Below are positions 27,576-36,932 of a stretch of 64,000 nt of DNA, piece by piece. A program made the position numbers and the translations under genes. Each line of letters opens with the position of its first letter. The stretch's first letter is position 1. Below the pieces are notes generated by a model. The model searched no databases and was not told the DNA's origin. It saw only the letters and a list, made by a program, of their open reading frames with translations. The DNA comes from Mycobacterium sp. MYCO198283 (GTDB lineage: Bacteria; Actinomycetota; Actinomycetes; Mycobacteriales; Mycobacteriaceae), in the NCBI RefSeq assembly GCF_021213805.1, contig NZ_JAJQJI010000003.1, positions 372,001 to 436,000 on the forward strand. Reading direction: 5' to 3'.

Positions 27576-28204
27576 TGCTCGGAAACCTGTACGACCGCGC
27601 GCTCGACGGCGAGCGATGTTGGGTCCGCCGCGACGACGGTCATCGCCGCCTGCTGCCGGTGCGCGACTGGCTCGGTGGCCGCAACTCAGATGAGGCGTTC
27701 GACGCCGCGCTCGTCGACATGTGCGAGGGCCCGACGCTTGATCTGGCGTGCGGACCCGGTCGGCTGGTGGCGCGGCTCATCGCGCGGGGGGTGCCGGCGC
27801 TGGGCGTCGACCAGTCGGCGACCGCGGTGCGGCTGGCGCACCGCAGCGGCGCCCCGGCGCTGCACCGTGACCTGTTCTCACCGTTGCCCGGCACCGGCCG
27901 CTGGCAGACGGTGCTGCTGGCCGACGGGAACGTCGGCATCGGCGGCGAGCCGCGCCGCATCCTCGCCCGTGCGGCCGAGCTGCTGGGAAGCGGCGGGCGA
28001 TGCCTCGCCGAGTTCGAGTCCGGGGTGGTCGGCATCCAGGCCGGATGGGTGCGGCTGGAGTCGCGCCGCACGGTGGGGCCGTGGTTTCGGTGGGCGTCCG
28101 TGGGGGTGGACTGCGCCGCCGCGCTGGCCGAAGAGGTCGGGATGACGCTGGTGGGGCTGCACCCCGTCGGCCGACGGGTGGTGGCGAGCCTGGCGGTCGG
28201 GTGA
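27575..28204 (+). CDS. SAM-dependent methyltransferase
   Basis: A 209-residue class I methyltransferase. SAM motif I is LDLACGPGRLVARLIARG (about residues 55-72), followed by LGVDQSATAVRLAHR and LADGNVGIGGEP. The ATG shares one base with the previous stop (TGATG) and its end overlaps the next gene by 4 bases. In the operon it may modify the sugar or lipid product of the two glycosyltransferases (inference). Confidence 0.85.
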   Translation: MLGNLYDRALDGERCWVRRDDGHRRLLPVRDWLGGRNSDEAFDAALVDMCEGPTLDLACGPGRLVARLIARGVPALGVDQSATAVRLAHRSGAPALHRDLFSPLPGTGRWQTVLLADGNVGIGGEPRRILARAAELLGSGGRCLAEFESGVVGIQAGWVRLESRRTVGPWFRWASVGVDCAAALAEEVGMTLVGLHPVGRRVVASLAVG

Positions 28205-29316
28205 CGCGCCCGTCGCGGGCCGGCTCCCGCACGCCGCTCACGGCTCGCGTCGGCGTGGCCTTCGGCGCGGCGGTGACGGTGTGCTTCGTCACCGGCGTGC
28301 TGAGCCACCTCATCCAGCATCCGCAGCCGTGGTTCGGCTGGCCGACGCGGCCGGTGTGGCTGTACCGGTTCACTCAGGGGCTGCACGTGGCGTCGGGGAT
28401 CGCGGCGGTGCCGCTGCTGCTGGTGAAGCTGTGGTCGGTGTGGCCGAAGCTGTTCGAGCGGCCGGTGATCGGGTCGCCGGTGCGGGCACTGGAACGCGCG
28501 TCGATCGCCGTGCTGGTGGCGTCGGTGCTCTTTCAGCTCTCGACGGGCCTGCTGAACATCGCGCAGTGGTACGTCTTCGGCTTCTACTTCCCGCCGGTCC
28601 ACTACGCGGTGGCGTGGCTGGCGGTCGGCGCGGTCGTCGTGCACGTCGCGGTCAAGTTGCCGGTGATCCGCCAGGCGCTGGGCGAACCGGTCGACGGCGC
28701 CCCGGGAAACGTTCCGGCGCCGCAGGTCTCGCGGCGGGCGATCCTGCGCGGCACCTGGGTCGCGGTCGGGGCGGCCACCGTGGCGACGGCCGGCCAGGCG
28801 GTGCCGTGGCTGCGGCCGGTGTCGGTGCTCGCGCCGCGCTCCGGCGACGGACCGCAGGGCGTGCCGGTGAACCGCAGCGCCGCCGAGGCGCGCGTGCTGG
28901 GCAGCGCACGAGCGGCCGACTACCGGCTGACCGTGACGAACGGTGTTGTGACGCAGACCTTCTCGTTGGCGCAGCTGCAGGCGATGCCGCAGGCCACCCG
29001 GACGCTGCCCATCGCCTGCGTCGAGGGCTGGAGTGTGAGCGCCGAGTGGACCGGCGTGGTGCTGGCCGACCTGCTGGCGACGGTCGGCGGCAGCGGCGAT
29101 GCCGACGTGCGGATGGTCTCGCTGGAGCCGCCGGGCCCGTATTCGCGCACCGTGCTGCCGGCTCGGCACGCCCGCGACGCCGACACGCTGATCGCGCTGC
29201 GGCTGGGCGGCAGGGAGCTCGACCTCGACCACGGGTATCCCTGCCGGCTGATCGCACCGTCGAGACCCGGTGTGCTGCAGACGAAGTGGCTCAGCCGCAT
29301 CGAGGTCGTGCCGTGA
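28201..29316 (+). CDS. Membrane-anchored molybdopterin oxidoreductase (sulfite oxidase-like)
   Basis: A 371-residue fusion. The first 155 residues form four helices resembling a cytochrome b561-like membrane anchor with helix histidines (LSHLIQH, GLHVASG, HYAVAWL, VVVHVAVKL). A twin-arginine-like SRRAILRGTW at about 177 precedes a fifth hydrophobic stretch and an external molybdopterin domain whose cofactor-ligating residue should be Cys273 (LPIACVEGWSVSAEW). It probably couples an external oxidation/reduction to membrane quinones. GTG 28201 overlaps the methyltransferase stop. Confidence 0.85.
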   Translation: MTRPSRAGSRTPLTARVGVAFGAAVTVCFVTGVLSHLIQHPQPWFGWPTRPVWLYRFTQGLHVASGIAAVPLLLVKLWSVWPKLFERPVIGSPVRALERASIAVLVASVLFQLSTGLLNIAQWYVFGFYFPPVHYAVAWLAVGAVVVHVAVKLPVIRQALGEPVDGAPGNVPAPQVSRRAILRGTWVAVGAATVATAGQAVPWLRPVSVLAPRSGDGPQGVPVNRSAAEARVLGSARAADYRLTVTNGVVTQTFSLAQLQAMPQATRTLPIACVEGWSVSAEWTGVVLADLLATVGGSGDADVRMVSLEPPGPYSRTVLPARHARDADTLIALRLGGRELDLDHGYPCRLIAPSRPGVLQTKWLSRIEVVP

Positions 29317-29780
29317 CCGCGGTGCGGGCGGTGCTGCTGGTGGCCGGGCTGGCGCTCGGCGGGTACGGCGCCGCGTTGCTCGTCGACCATCCGCCGGCGG
29401 TCTTGGGGACCGTCGCGGTGTGGGCGCTCGCCGGGCTGTTGGTCCATGACGCGCTGCTCGCGCCGCTGTGGTCGGCGCTCGGATGGGCGGGGCGGCGGAT
29501 CCTGCCGCGCGGGTGGTGGGCGCCCGTCGGCGTCGGGGCGCTGTGCACCGTCGTCCTGGTGCTGCTCGCGGTGCCGGTGTTCGACCGGCCCGGCGCCCGG
29601 CCCACCAATCCCACGGTGCTGGACCGGGATTACCCCGCCGGCCTCGGGTGGGCGCTGGCTGCGGTGTGGGGTGGCGTCGTCGCCGCGGTGGCGGTGTCGC
29701 GCCGGCTACCAGTTGGTGAAGATCAGGCTGTTGAGCAGCAGCGCGCCGACGACGTTGAGCGCCAGCCACCACCGGTGTGA
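29313..29780 (+). CDS. Integral membrane protein coupled to the molybdopterin enzyme
   Basis: A 155-residue protein with four helices (AVLLVAGLALGGYGAALLV, VLGTVAVWALAGLLVHDALL, WWAPVGVGALCTVVLVLLAV and ALAAVWGGVVAAVAVS). It starts at GTG 29313, overlapping the upstream stop. Its last 75 bases overlap the 3' end of the convergent gene at 29706, where the protein becomes charged (VGEDQAVEQQRADDVERQ); a shorter real C-terminus is impossible without an earlier stop. Function unknown. Confidence 0.75.
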   Translation: MTAVRAVLLVAGLALGGYGAALLVDHPPAVLGTVAVWALAGLLVHDALLAPLWSALGWAGRRILPRGWWAPVGVGALCTVVLVLLAVPVFDRPGARPTNPTVLDRDYPAGLGWALAAVWGGVVAAVAVSRRLPVGEDQAVEQQRADDVERQPPPV

Positions 29781-31061
29781 GCGGGCCGGCAGCAGCGCGG
29801 GCGCCGCGGTCAACCACACCGTGAACGGCAGCCAGATGCGCTCGGTCTCGGCCTTGCTCAGCATGCTGAGGTCGGCGAACAGGATCGCCAACACGAAGCC
29901 GGCGAGCACGAGGTGCAGCCCGCTGCGCGCCCGCAGCGCCGCCACGTCGAGCACCCGGCTCAGCCCGGCGACGCTGCCCAGGCCGATCGCGCACACCACC
30001 GACGCGAGGTTGGCCCAACTCCAGTACTGGAACGGGCGTGCTTTCGCGATGCCCTGCCAGTAGCGCTCCTGCACCAGGTGGTAGCCGTCGAACCACCAGA
30101 AGCCGGTGGCTCGGAAGACCGCCACCACCAGCCCGGCGGCGGGCACCGCGGCAGCCACCGCGCGGACGGCGGCGCGGCGGTCGGGCGCGGTGGCCAACAC
30201 CGCGAGCGCGGGCACCGCCAGCAGGCCCAAGCCGTAGTTGCAGAAGATGCCCCAGCCCAGGAGCAGGCCGGCGGCGACGGCCGCCGCGACGGGCCACCGC
30301 ACCGCCCGGCGCGTGGCCAGCGCCAGCAGCGTGATGCCCCAGGCGCCCACGCCGGCGAAGTAGCCGTCGGCGGACACCGCGACCCATATCGCGGTCGGAG
30401 CGATCGCGACGAAGGGCGCCGCCGCGCGCGCCAGCTCGTCACCGGACAGCACGCGCACCGCGACGACGATCGCCACGGCCGCGCTCGAGCCGACGAGCAG
30501 GCACAGCGCGCCGGCCCACGCGCCGCCCGACAGCCCGAGCCGGTCCAGCCAGACGAACGTGAGCAGCGCTGCGGGCGGATGCCCCGACACGTGGGTGATC
30601 CACGAGTCGGGCTGATAGTCGAGGATGCGATCGGCGAAGGTGCGGAGCATGTGCGGGATGTCGGTGACGCCCGGCACCTCGAGCAGGTATTCGTGGGTGG
30701 CGATGAGCCGGCCGGCGAACCCGCGCTGCCAGCCGTCGATCATCGCCAGCGCGAACGCCCACGCCGCCGCGGCCGCCCACGTCGCGAACAGCAGTGTCCG
30801 CCAGCGCATCCGGCGGGCCAGCGACGGGCCCCACAGCACCGCCGCAACCCCGATGATCACCGCGACCGGCGTGCCGGGGCCGACGTGGGCCTCCCACCAG
30901 CCGAAGACCGGGGCGGTGTCGGCGACGGCCGCGATCTGCGCGTCGGTGGCGTCGCGCAGCGGCTCGACGATGCCGAGGTCGAGGTGGGGCACCACGAATG
31001 CGGCGACCACCAGCGCGACAGCGGCCGCGACGCCCACTGTCTCCCGGCGGCCGATGCTCAC
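29706..31061 (-). CDS. Polytopic membrane protein, glycosyltransferase-C-like (Rv0541c type)
   Basis: A 451-residue protein with about eleven helices. The first extracytoplasmic loop carries the acidic segment HLDLGIVEPLRDATDAQIAAVAD, and a later loop has QPDSWITHVSGHPPAALLTFVWLDRLG, a histidine/proline motif like those of polyprenyl-phosphate-dependent mannosyltransferases. The C-terminus ends in LLNSLIFTNW. GTG 31061 begins MSIGRRETVG; farther upstream codons lack a good start. Enzyme activity is inferred only. Confidence 0.8.
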   Translation of the reverse strand: MSIGRRETVGVAAAVALVVAAFVVPHLDLGIVEPLRDATDAQIAAVADTAPVFGWWEAHVGPGTPVAVIIGVAAVLWGPSLARRMRWRTLLFATWAAAAAWAFALAMIDGWQRGFAGRLIATHEYLLEVPGVTDIPHMLRTFADRILDYQPDSWITHVSGHPPAALLTFVWLDRLGLSGGAWAGALCLLVGSSAAVAIVVAVRVLSGDELARAAAPFVAIAPTAIWVAVSADGYFAGVGAWGITLLALATRRAVRWPVAAAVAAGLLLGWGIFCNYGLGLLAVPALAVLATAPDRRAAVRAVAAAVPAAGLVVAVFRATGFWWFDGYHLVQERYWQGIAKARPFQYWSWANLASVVCAIGLGSVAGLSRVLDVAALRARSGLHLVLAGFVLAILFADLSMLSKAETERIWLPFTVWLTAAPALLPARSHRWWLALNVVGALLLNSLIFTNW

Positions 31062-31091
31062 GACCGCCAGCCTAGAGGCCCGGCCGACTCC

Positions 31092-31154
31092 CGCCGAGAA
31101 CACCGTTCTTGCCGAAATCTGTCCAGATCCGCGCAGAGAAGGGTGTTCTCGGCG
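31092..31154. terminator. Long inverted repeat downstream of the MHYT gene
   Basis: Arms 31092-31109 and 31137-31154 are 18 bases with one mismatch (CGCCGAGAACACC...), separated by 27 bases. It follows the stop of the gene at 31161 on the minus strand and precedes the start of the next minus-strand gene, so it likely terminates the kinase/Roadblock/MHYT operon. Confidence 0.6.
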
Positions 31155-31160
31155 TGAGCG

Positions 31161-31940
31161 CTACCGCGCGGGTCCGGCCGGTGAGACGTCGCGCGGAACG
31201 GTCGGGTTGGGGCCGCCCACGCGGTCGGAGCGCATCATGACGGCCGTGATGGGGATGGCGAGGGCGAGCAGGCCGATCACGAACACCGGGAAGAGGAAGG
31301 AGAACACCTCGGGTCCGCCGGGGATCGGCGCGCTCGGGTCGACGGTGACGCGGACCGCGGCCATCCCGGTGTAGTGCATGCCGACGACGGCCACGCCCAT
31401 CACGAGGCCGGCGACGAAGCGCATCACCGGCGACTCGAGCACCAGGGTGAACCACAGCGCCGCGGTGGCGGCGACCACCGCGACGACGACAGACAGCGCG
31501 ACGAGCGTGCGGTCGTAGGTCACTTCGCCCTGGATCCGCAGCGCCCACATGCCGGTGTAGTGCATGCCGGCGACGGCCAGCCCGGTGATGAGCCCGCCGG
31601 CGATCAGCCGCGGGATCCGCACTTTGCGGCCGATGACGACGAGCCCGACGAACACGGCCGAGATCGCCAGCACCGCGGACGCGACGGTCCAGGTCAGGTC
31701 GTACCGCACGGCGCTGTCGGGCACCGCGAAGCCCAGCATCGCGATGAAGTGCATGAGCCAGATGCCGACGCCGCCGATCGCGATGGCGGCCATCGCGAGC
31801 CACCGCAGCCGGTCGCGGCCGTGCGTCGCGGCGCCGCAGCGGGTGCACGCCAGCCCCACCACCGAGCCGCTCACCGAGACGATGTAGGCCAGGAACAGCA
31901 GCCACAGGCCCATGCCGAAGTGGTGGACGGAATGATTCAT
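31161..31940 (-). CDS. MHYT-domain integral membrane sensor
   Basis: The 259-residue protein has seven helices. Three MHYT-type motifs are spaced along helices: LMHFIAMLGF, GMHYTGMWAL and GMHYTGMAAV, the pattern predicted to bind a metal such as copper and sense oxygen, CO or NO. There is no output domain (GGDEF, EAL or kinase); the C-terminus is a short soluble tail. It lies 100 bases after the DUF742 gene, in the place where a GTPase is usual, so it may belong to that signalling set. Confidence 0.88.
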   Translation of the reverse strand: MNHSVHHFGMGLWLLFLAYIVSVSGSVVGLACTRCGAATHGRDRLRWLAMAAIAIGGVGIWLMHFIAMLGFAVPDSAVRYDLTWTVASAVLAISAVFVGLVVIGRKVRIPRLIAGGLITGLAVAGMHYTGMWALRIQGEVTYDRTLVALSVVVAVVAATAALWFTLVLESPVMRFVAGLVMGVAVVGMHYTGMAAVRVTVDPSAPIPGGPEVFSFLFPVFVIGLLALAIPITAVMMRSDRVGGPNPTVPRDVSPAGPAR

Positions 31941-32040
31941 GCGGTACCTCTCAAGGTCATGCGTTCGACGGCGGCAGGTTCAGGGCGTAGGAGGTCACGG
32001 CGAGCGCCTCACGAAGTTCGTCGACGACACCCCGGCGCCA

Positions 32041-32418
32041 TCAGAGTGCGCGGAGCCCACTGAGCGTCCTCTCGATCAGGTGCCGCCGTTCGGCGACGGT
32101 CGAGCGGTCGGTGAGCGTCGCGTGGACGCGCAGGTGGCCGCTCTCCACCAGGTCGGCGACCAGCACGCGGGTAACCCCGATGGGCAGCTGCGCATGGGAC
32201 GAGATCTCGGCGATCGAGGGCCGCGCCCCGCACAGCCGCACGATCGCGGTGCGGACGTCGCCGGGCGACCACGTGCTGTCGCCGTCGGGTACCAGCGCTT
32301 CGACCGTGGCCTCAAGGGGCAGCTCGATGCGCGGTGCGGTACGGCCCGCCGTCAGCGTGTACGGGCGGGCGCGGCTCGGCGGCCGGAACGGTTCGTGGGG
32401 ATTCATGAGCAGGGTCAT
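32041..32418 (-). CDS. DUF742 protein (conservon CvnC type)
   Basis: A 125-residue soluble protein with the DUF742 pattern [66 protein letters not shown]: a winged-helix-like fold. These proteins accompany Roadblock/LC7 and kinase genes in actinobacterial conservons. It starts at ATG 32418 and overlaps the Roadblock stop by 4 bases. After the stop the same frame stays open for 27 codons. Confidence 0.88.
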   Translation of the reverse strand: MTLLMNPHEPFRPPSRARPYTLTAGRTAPRIELPLEATVEALVPDGDSTWSPGDVRTAIVRLCGARPSIAEISSHAQLPIGVTRVLVADLVESGHLRVHATLTDRSTVAERRHLIERTLSGLRAL

Positions 32419-32858
32419 CGAGCGGCGCGGGTGTGGCGCGGCGTGGCCTCGACGGTCTTGCCCACCCGGTCCACCAGCAGCGCCATCTCGTAGCCGACCT
32501 GGCCGATGTCGCACGTCGTCGACGCCAGCACCGCGAGGTAGGAGCCGTCGCCGACGCCCATCACCAGCAGGAACGCGCCGTCCATCTCCACGATCGACTG
32601 CCGCACGTTGCCCGCGTCGAACAGCCGGGCGGCGCCGCTGGACAGGCTCGCCAGGCCCGACGTCACGGCCGCCAGCTGCTCGGCGCGGTCGGCGGGCAGG
32701 TGTGCGTTGGACGCCATGAGCAGGCCGTCGGCCGACACCAGGACGGCGTGGGAGGCGCCGGGGACGTCCCGGACGAAGTTCGTGACGAACCAGTCGAGGG
32801 TCCGGTTGGCTGCCGGCGCGGCGCCGCCCCAGCCGTTGGGCGACGTGTCGGGGTTCAT
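32415..32858 (-). CDS. Roadblock/LC7-domain protein (conservon CvnB type)
   Basis: A 147-residue protein with the Roadblock/LC7 fold: [35 protein letters not shown], then [39 protein letters not shown]. Such proteins act as GTPase-activating or scaffold partners for a Ras-like GTPase. No such GTPase is seen in the cluster. It overlaps the kinase stop and the DUF742 start by 4 bases each. Confidence 0.9.
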   Translation of the reverse strand: MNPDTSPNGWGGAAPAANRTLDWFVTNFVRDVPGASHAVLVSADGLLMASNAHLPADRAEQLAAVTSGLASLSSGAARLFDAGNVRQSIVEMDGAFLLVMGVGDGSYLAVLASTTCDIGQVGYEMALLVDRVGKTVEATPRHTRAAR

Positions 32859-35227
32859 CGGTCCCCTTCCGTTTCTCGTTGCGCGGCATCGCTTTCGGCG
32901 CGGCCGCGGCGGACTCCGGCCAGCTGTCGGCTCAGCAGGTCTCGGATGGCAGCGGGGTCGTTGCGGCCGTCGGCGGCGGCGTCGGGCCCGGTCTGATCGG
33001 GGATCAGGTGTGCGCCGCGCTCGCGGATCGGCAGCCCGGACGGCGTCTGCCGCGCGCGCTGCGGTTCGGGCGCGGCGGTGACGGCGAACTCCGACGTCAT
33101 GCGCTCGAAGATCGGCGCACCGTCGCTCGGGATGCTCGGCCAGGGCTCGACGGGCGGCGCCGGTGGCGGCTCGGGCGCCAGGCGTTCGCCGTTCCCGGCG
33201 GCGGTCGTGACGGCGGTGACGCCGCTGGCGCCCGGCGACCGCTTGGGCAGGCCGGACGTCGCGACCGCCGGCGCGGGCGAACCCGCTGCGGCGCTGCGGG
33301 TCGGCAGGGCCGGCCGGTCGGGGGTCCGCGGCGCAGCGGCGGCGACGGGACGCAGTCCGGTCCCGGTGTCGGCCGCAGCCGGTGCGAGCAGCGCGCCCGG
33401 CAGGTGGACGCTCGCGGTGACGCCGGGCCGGTCGGTCATCGGCGCCGTGGTGCGCAGCCGCACCGTCGCGTGGTGGCGCCGGGCGAGGCGGCCGACGACG
33501 AACAGGCCCATCCGCTTGGCGGTCTCCGACGTCACCTCGCCGCCGAGCGCCAGCCGGTCGTTCGCCGCGGCGATCTCGTCGTCGGGCATGCCGAGCCCGC
33601 GGTCGGCGACCTCGACGAGGATGCCGGCGTCGACGGCGCGCGCGACCGTCACCGACACCGGCGTGTCCGGCGGTGAGTAGCGCAGCGCGTTGTCGAGCAG
33701 CTCGGCGACGAGGTGGCCGATGTCGCCGGCCGCCGCCCCGATGACGGCGCCGTCGAGCACCGGTCCGATGGTGACGCGTCGGTATTCCTCGACCTCGCTC
33801 ATCGCGGCCCGCAGCACCTCCGCCAGCGGCACCGGCGCCGAGCGGCGGTGGCGATCGACGGTGTCGGCGAGCACGAGCAGGTTGTCGCCGTTGCGCCGCA
33901 TGCGGGTCGCGAGGTGGTCGAGCCGGAACAGGTGGTCGAGGCGGGCGGGATCGTCCTCGTCGCGTTCCAGGGTCTCGATCAGCGCCAGCTGCTCCTCGAC
34001 CAGTGACCGGCTGCGGCGCGACAGCGTCTCGAACATCTCGCCGATCTGCAGCCGGACGCCGTACTCGCCGGCCAGCCGGACCGCCTGGTAGTGGATGTCG
34101 TCGATGGCCCGCGCCAGCTGCCCCACTTCTTCGGAGGTGTGCACCGGCAGCGCGGTGAGCTCCGGCAGGCCACCGCCCCTGCTCAGCCGTTCGATCTCGT
34201 TGGGCAGCTGCACCTGCGCCACCTGCGTCGCGCCGTGGCGCAGCCGGCCGATCGAGCGGATGAGGGACCGGCCGACCGCGAGCGCGAAGACCAGGGCCGC
34301 CAGCACCGCGCCCAGGATGATCGCGGTGTCGCGCAGCGCCGAGGAGCGCAGCGCGTTGGCCCGCGCGTGCACCCGGTCGTCGAGGCCGGTCGCGAGCTGC
34401 GCCGCCATGGCCGAATACTGGTCGGCGCTGGCGCCCATCGTGGCCGCGATGACCGGCACGGGTTGATCGGGACGGGCGTAGGCCGCGCGCCGGGCGTCCG
34501 ACGGGCCGCGCAGCGCCTCGCCCTCCCCGGGGGCCATCAGCTGGGCGAGCCGGTCGATGGCGGCGGCCTCCGCGCCGGCGGCGTCGGCGGCGGTCGTCCG
34601 CAGCTCGACCGAGGTGCCGAACTCGGGCGCCGCGACGAGCACCTGCTGGGTGGTCAGCGCCCGCTGCGCCGCCAGGCTGTTCACGAGCCGGTCCGCGAGC
34701 GGGCCGACCTCGTCGTCGTCGACGGACGCGGTGATGGTGCTGATCGCCGACGCCACGTCGACCGCCGCGTTGTCCGTCTGGTCGGCGATGCGGGGCTGCG
34801 GCACCGGCCCGGCGGCGATCTCGTCGCGCAGCGCCTTCGCCGTGGAGGCGGCGGTGGCCAGTTCGGTGGTGACGGTCGCGTCGAACTCCGCGGCCCTGGT
34901 CGCCGCCGCCAAGTCCGCCGCGGCGGCATCGAACCGGTTGAGGGGCTCTTGCACCGGGGCTCCCGCGGCGGCGGCGACCGCGAGGTCGTCGAGGCGGTCG
35001 ACGAACTCGACCGCCGGCGCCACGACCCCGATGTCACCGGCTGCGACGCTGAGCCGCGACGCCGCCGACAGGTCGTGCTGGATGCGCAGCGCGCCGAAGG
35101 TGGCCGCCAGCAGCACCGGCACGACGAGCGTCGCCGCGACCTTCCAGCGCAGCGGCCAGCCTTCGAGGGAAAAGCGCGACGTGGTCCGATCCGTCTGCCC
35201 GACGACGTTGGGCTCGTTGGCAGCCAT
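32855..35227 (-). CDS. Nitrate/nitrite-sensor-type histidine kinase (conservon CvnA type)
   Basis: The 790-residue kinase has one helix near [17 protein letters not shown], a roughly 260-residue extracytoplasmic helical sensor domain, a second helix [17 protein letters not shown], a HAMP-like stretch, and a kinase domain with [18 protein letters not shown] (N-box), [12 protein letters not shown] (G1) and [19 protein letters not shown] (G2). A Pro/Ala-rich disordered tail of about 190 residues follows. No ordinary H-box is obvious, as in other conservon kinases. ATG 35227 has a GGAGGG 8-13 bases upstream. Confidence 0.88.
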   Translation of the reverse strand: MAANEPNVVGQTDRTTSRFSLEGWPLRWKVAATLVVPVLLAATFGALRIQHDLSAASRLSVAAGDIGVVAPAVEFVDRLDDLAVAAAAGAPVQEPLNRFDAAAADLAAATRAAEFDATVTTELATAASTAKALRDEIAAGPVPQPRIADQTDNAAVDVASAISTITASVDDDEVGPLADRLVNSLAAQRALTTQQVLVAAPEFGTSVELRTTAADAAGAEAAAIDRLAQLMAPGEGEALRGPSDARRAAYARPDQPVPVIAATMGASADQYSAMAAQLATGLDDRVHARANALRSSALRDTAIILGAVLAALVFALAVGRSLIRSIGRLRHGATQVAQVQLPNEIERLSRGGGLPELTALPVHTSEEVGQLARAIDDIHYQAVRLAGEYGVRLQIGEMFETLSRRSRSLVEEQLALIETLERDEDDPARLDHLFRLDHLATRMRRNGDNLLVLADTVDRHRRSAPVPLAEVLRAAMSEVEEYRRVTIGPVLDGAVIGAAAGDIGHLVAELLDNALRYSPPDTPVSVTVARAVDAGILVEVADRGLGMPDDEIAAANDRLALGGEVTSETAKRMGLFVVGRLARRHHATVRLRTTAPMTDRPGVTASVHLPGALLAPAAADTGTGLRPVAAAAPRTPDRPALPTRSAAAGSPAPAVATSGLPKRSPGASGVTAVTTAAGNGERLAPEPPPAPPVEPWPSIPSDGAPIFERMTSEFAVTAAPEPQRARQTPSGLPIRERGAHLIPDQTGPDAAADGRNDPAAIRDLLSRQLAGVRRGRAESDAAQRETEGDR

Positions 35228-35289
35228 ACCGTCACCACCCTCCGCCGGGACAAATTGACGACTCTGTAGAACCGGGGTTTGCAGCGATG

Positions 35290-36453
35290 CTAGAGGAGTC
35301 CGCGGCGCGGGGACCAGGCCGGGGTGAAGCGGTCCCGCAGGGCCCGCCGGTCCACCTTTCCGATGCTCTTGCGGGGCAGCGCGTCGACCAGATACAGAGC
35401 CCGAGGCGCGGCGGTGCGGTCCAGGGTGACGCTGACGTGGTCGCGCAACGCGTCCAGCGTCGGCGGTTCGCCGCGGGGCACCACCGCCACCGCGACCCGC
35501 TCGCCAAGTCGCTCGTCGGGCAGCCCGAACACCGCGCACTCGGCCACCGCCGGATGGTCGGCCAGTGCGGCCTCGACGACCTGCGGCAGCACCGTCAGCC
35601 CGCCTGTGCAGACGGCCTCGTCGATCCGGCCGTGCACGGTCAGCACACCGGCCGCGTCGATGCTGCCGGCGTCGTCGGTGCGGAACCACCCCGGCTCGGC
35701 GAAGGGGTCGTCGGCCGGCGGGTTGCGGTAGCCGAGCGCGACGGTGGCGCCGCCGAGCACCACGCGACCGTCGTCGATTCGCATCCGCACCCCGTCGAGC
35801 GGGAGGCCGTCGTAGACGCATCCGCCCGCCGTCTCGCTCATCCCGTAGGTTCGGACCACCGGAATGCCTTGCGCGACAGCGGCTTCAGCCAGCGGCGTCG
35901 GCAGCGGGCCGCCGCCCAGCAGCACCGCGTCGAGCGCCGCGAGCGCCCGGGCCGCCGGCGGATGTCCGAGCGCCTTGGCGAGCTGGTTGGCCACCAGCGA
36001 GGCGTAGCGCCGGCCCGTGCCCAGCGCGGCGACCGCGTCGGGCAGCGCCGCGACGTCGAAGCCGCGGTCGACGGCCATCACCACCGGTTCGGTACCGGCG
36101 ACGACGCTGCGCACCACCACCTGCCACCCGGCGATGTGGTGGCCGGGCAGCGCGAGCAGCCAGCGGCCCGGGCCGCCGAGCCGGTCATGCGTCGCGGTCG
36201 CACTGGCAATCAGCGCGTCGACCGTCAGCATCGCGCCCTTGGGCGTTCCGGTGGTGCCCGACGTGGGGATCACCACGGCCACCCGCGGATCGACCGGCTC
36301 GCCCGCCCGCAGCGCGGTGGCCAGGTCGGCGGCGCGGCGGTGGTCGTCGGCGGGCACCGGCAGCACCCGGATTCGTCCGTCCAGCACGTCGGCGACGGCG
36401 GCTACCAGGCCCGCCGCATCGGGTTCGACGGGCAACACCTCGAGCACGCTCAC
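35290..36453 (-). CDS. menE: o-Succinylbenzoate-CoA ligase
   Basis: A 387-residue acyl-adenylate-forming enzyme, short for the superfamily but typical for mycobacterial MenE. P-loop motif TSGTTGTPKG at about 64-73, LLGGGPLPTPL, TYGMSETAGGCVYDG, GWFRTDDAG and the C-terminal lysine in PRKSIGKVDRRAL. It activates o-succinylbenzoate made by MenC for MenB. It lacks part of the usual N-terminal domain. Overlaps the DUF3349 stop/start by 4 bases. Confidence 0.93.
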   Translation of the reverse strand: MSVLEVLPVEPDAAGLVAAVADVLDGRIRVLPVPADDHRRAADLATALRAGEPVDPRVAVVIPTSGTTGTPKGAMLTVDALIASATATHDRLGGPGRWLLALPGHHIAGWQVVVRSVVAGTEPVVMAVDRGFDVAALPDAVAALGTGRRYASLVANQLAKALGHPPAARALAALDAVLLGGGPLPTPLAEAAVAQGIPVVRTYGMSETAGGCVYDGLPLDGVRMRIDDGRVVLGGATVALGYRNPPADDPFAEPGWFRTDDAGSIDAAGVLTVHGRIDEAVCTGGLTVLPQVVEAALADHPAVAECAVFGLPDERLGERVAVAVVPRGEPPTLDALRDHVSVTLDRTAAPRALYLVDALPRKSIGKVDRRALRDRFTPAWSPRRGLL

Positions 36454-36752
36454 GCGTCGCCCTCGCCGCGGCGCGGGTCGTCGAAAGGCCAGCCGCCGGC
36501 GCCGAGCTTCTCGCGCACCCGGTCGATGTCCGCCGGCGACGGCAGCTCGTCGGTGATCTCGGTGATGCGGACGGCGATGTCTACGTCGTCGTAGTGGTCG
36601 AGGTGCACCAGTCCGGCCGCGACGGTCCGCACTTCGTCGTCGCTGAGCCGCCGTGAGAGCAGCGCCAGCAGCGGCAGGTAGTCCTGCGCCGGCACGCCCT
36701 CGGGATATCCGGCGCGCAGCCAGGCGACGACGCGGGCGAGGAAGCGGTTCAC
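36450..36752 (-). CDS. DUF3349 protein (copy 1)
   Basis: A 100-residue soluble helical protein. The conserved N-terminal part is FLARVVAWLRAGYPEGVPAQDYLPLLALLSRRLSDDEV, and it ends in LGAGGWPFDDPRRGEGDA. GTG 36752 gives the length of Rv0543c. Function unknown. It is coupled to menE and is a paralogue of the gene at 38498, on the opposite strand. Confidence 0.85.
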   Translation of the reverse strand: MNRFLARVVAWLRAGYPEGVPAQDYLPLLALLSRRLSDDEVRTVAAGLVHLDHYDDVDIAVRITEITDELPSPADIDRVREKLGAGGWPFDDPRRGEGDA

Positions 36753-36830
36753 GGTGGCAGGAATGCTACTCGCGGATGAACGGGCGGAGTCGGTCCGCGA
36801 TGGCGGCGCTGTACCGGGCATGGCGGCGAG

Positions 36831-36852
36831 TTGAACATTGGGTGAACAGTGG
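36831..36852 (+). promoter_or_regulatory. PHO-box-like direct repeat upstream of pitA
   Basis: TTGAACATTGG (36831-36841) and GTGAACAGTGG (36842-36852) are adjacent 11-base direct repeats matching at 9 of 11 positions. The reverse complement reads GTTCACC/GTTCAAC units like the boxes bound by actinobacterial phosphate regulators (PhoP of Streptomyces, RegX3 of mycobacteria). It lies about 80 bases before the phosphate transporter. Confidence 0.55.
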
Positions 36853-36932
36853 TGCGCCGCCAGGAATGCGCAGCTCAGAGCCGGTGTTGTGGGTGATAGC
36901 TAATTGGTCAAACTATCGGGAGCGATCCCAGA

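Noticed and set aside
29913..31157. A 414-codon plus-strand frame opposite the polytopic membrane protein
   Set aside because: Arg/His/Gln-rich shadow; the minus strand has clear transmembrane periodicity.
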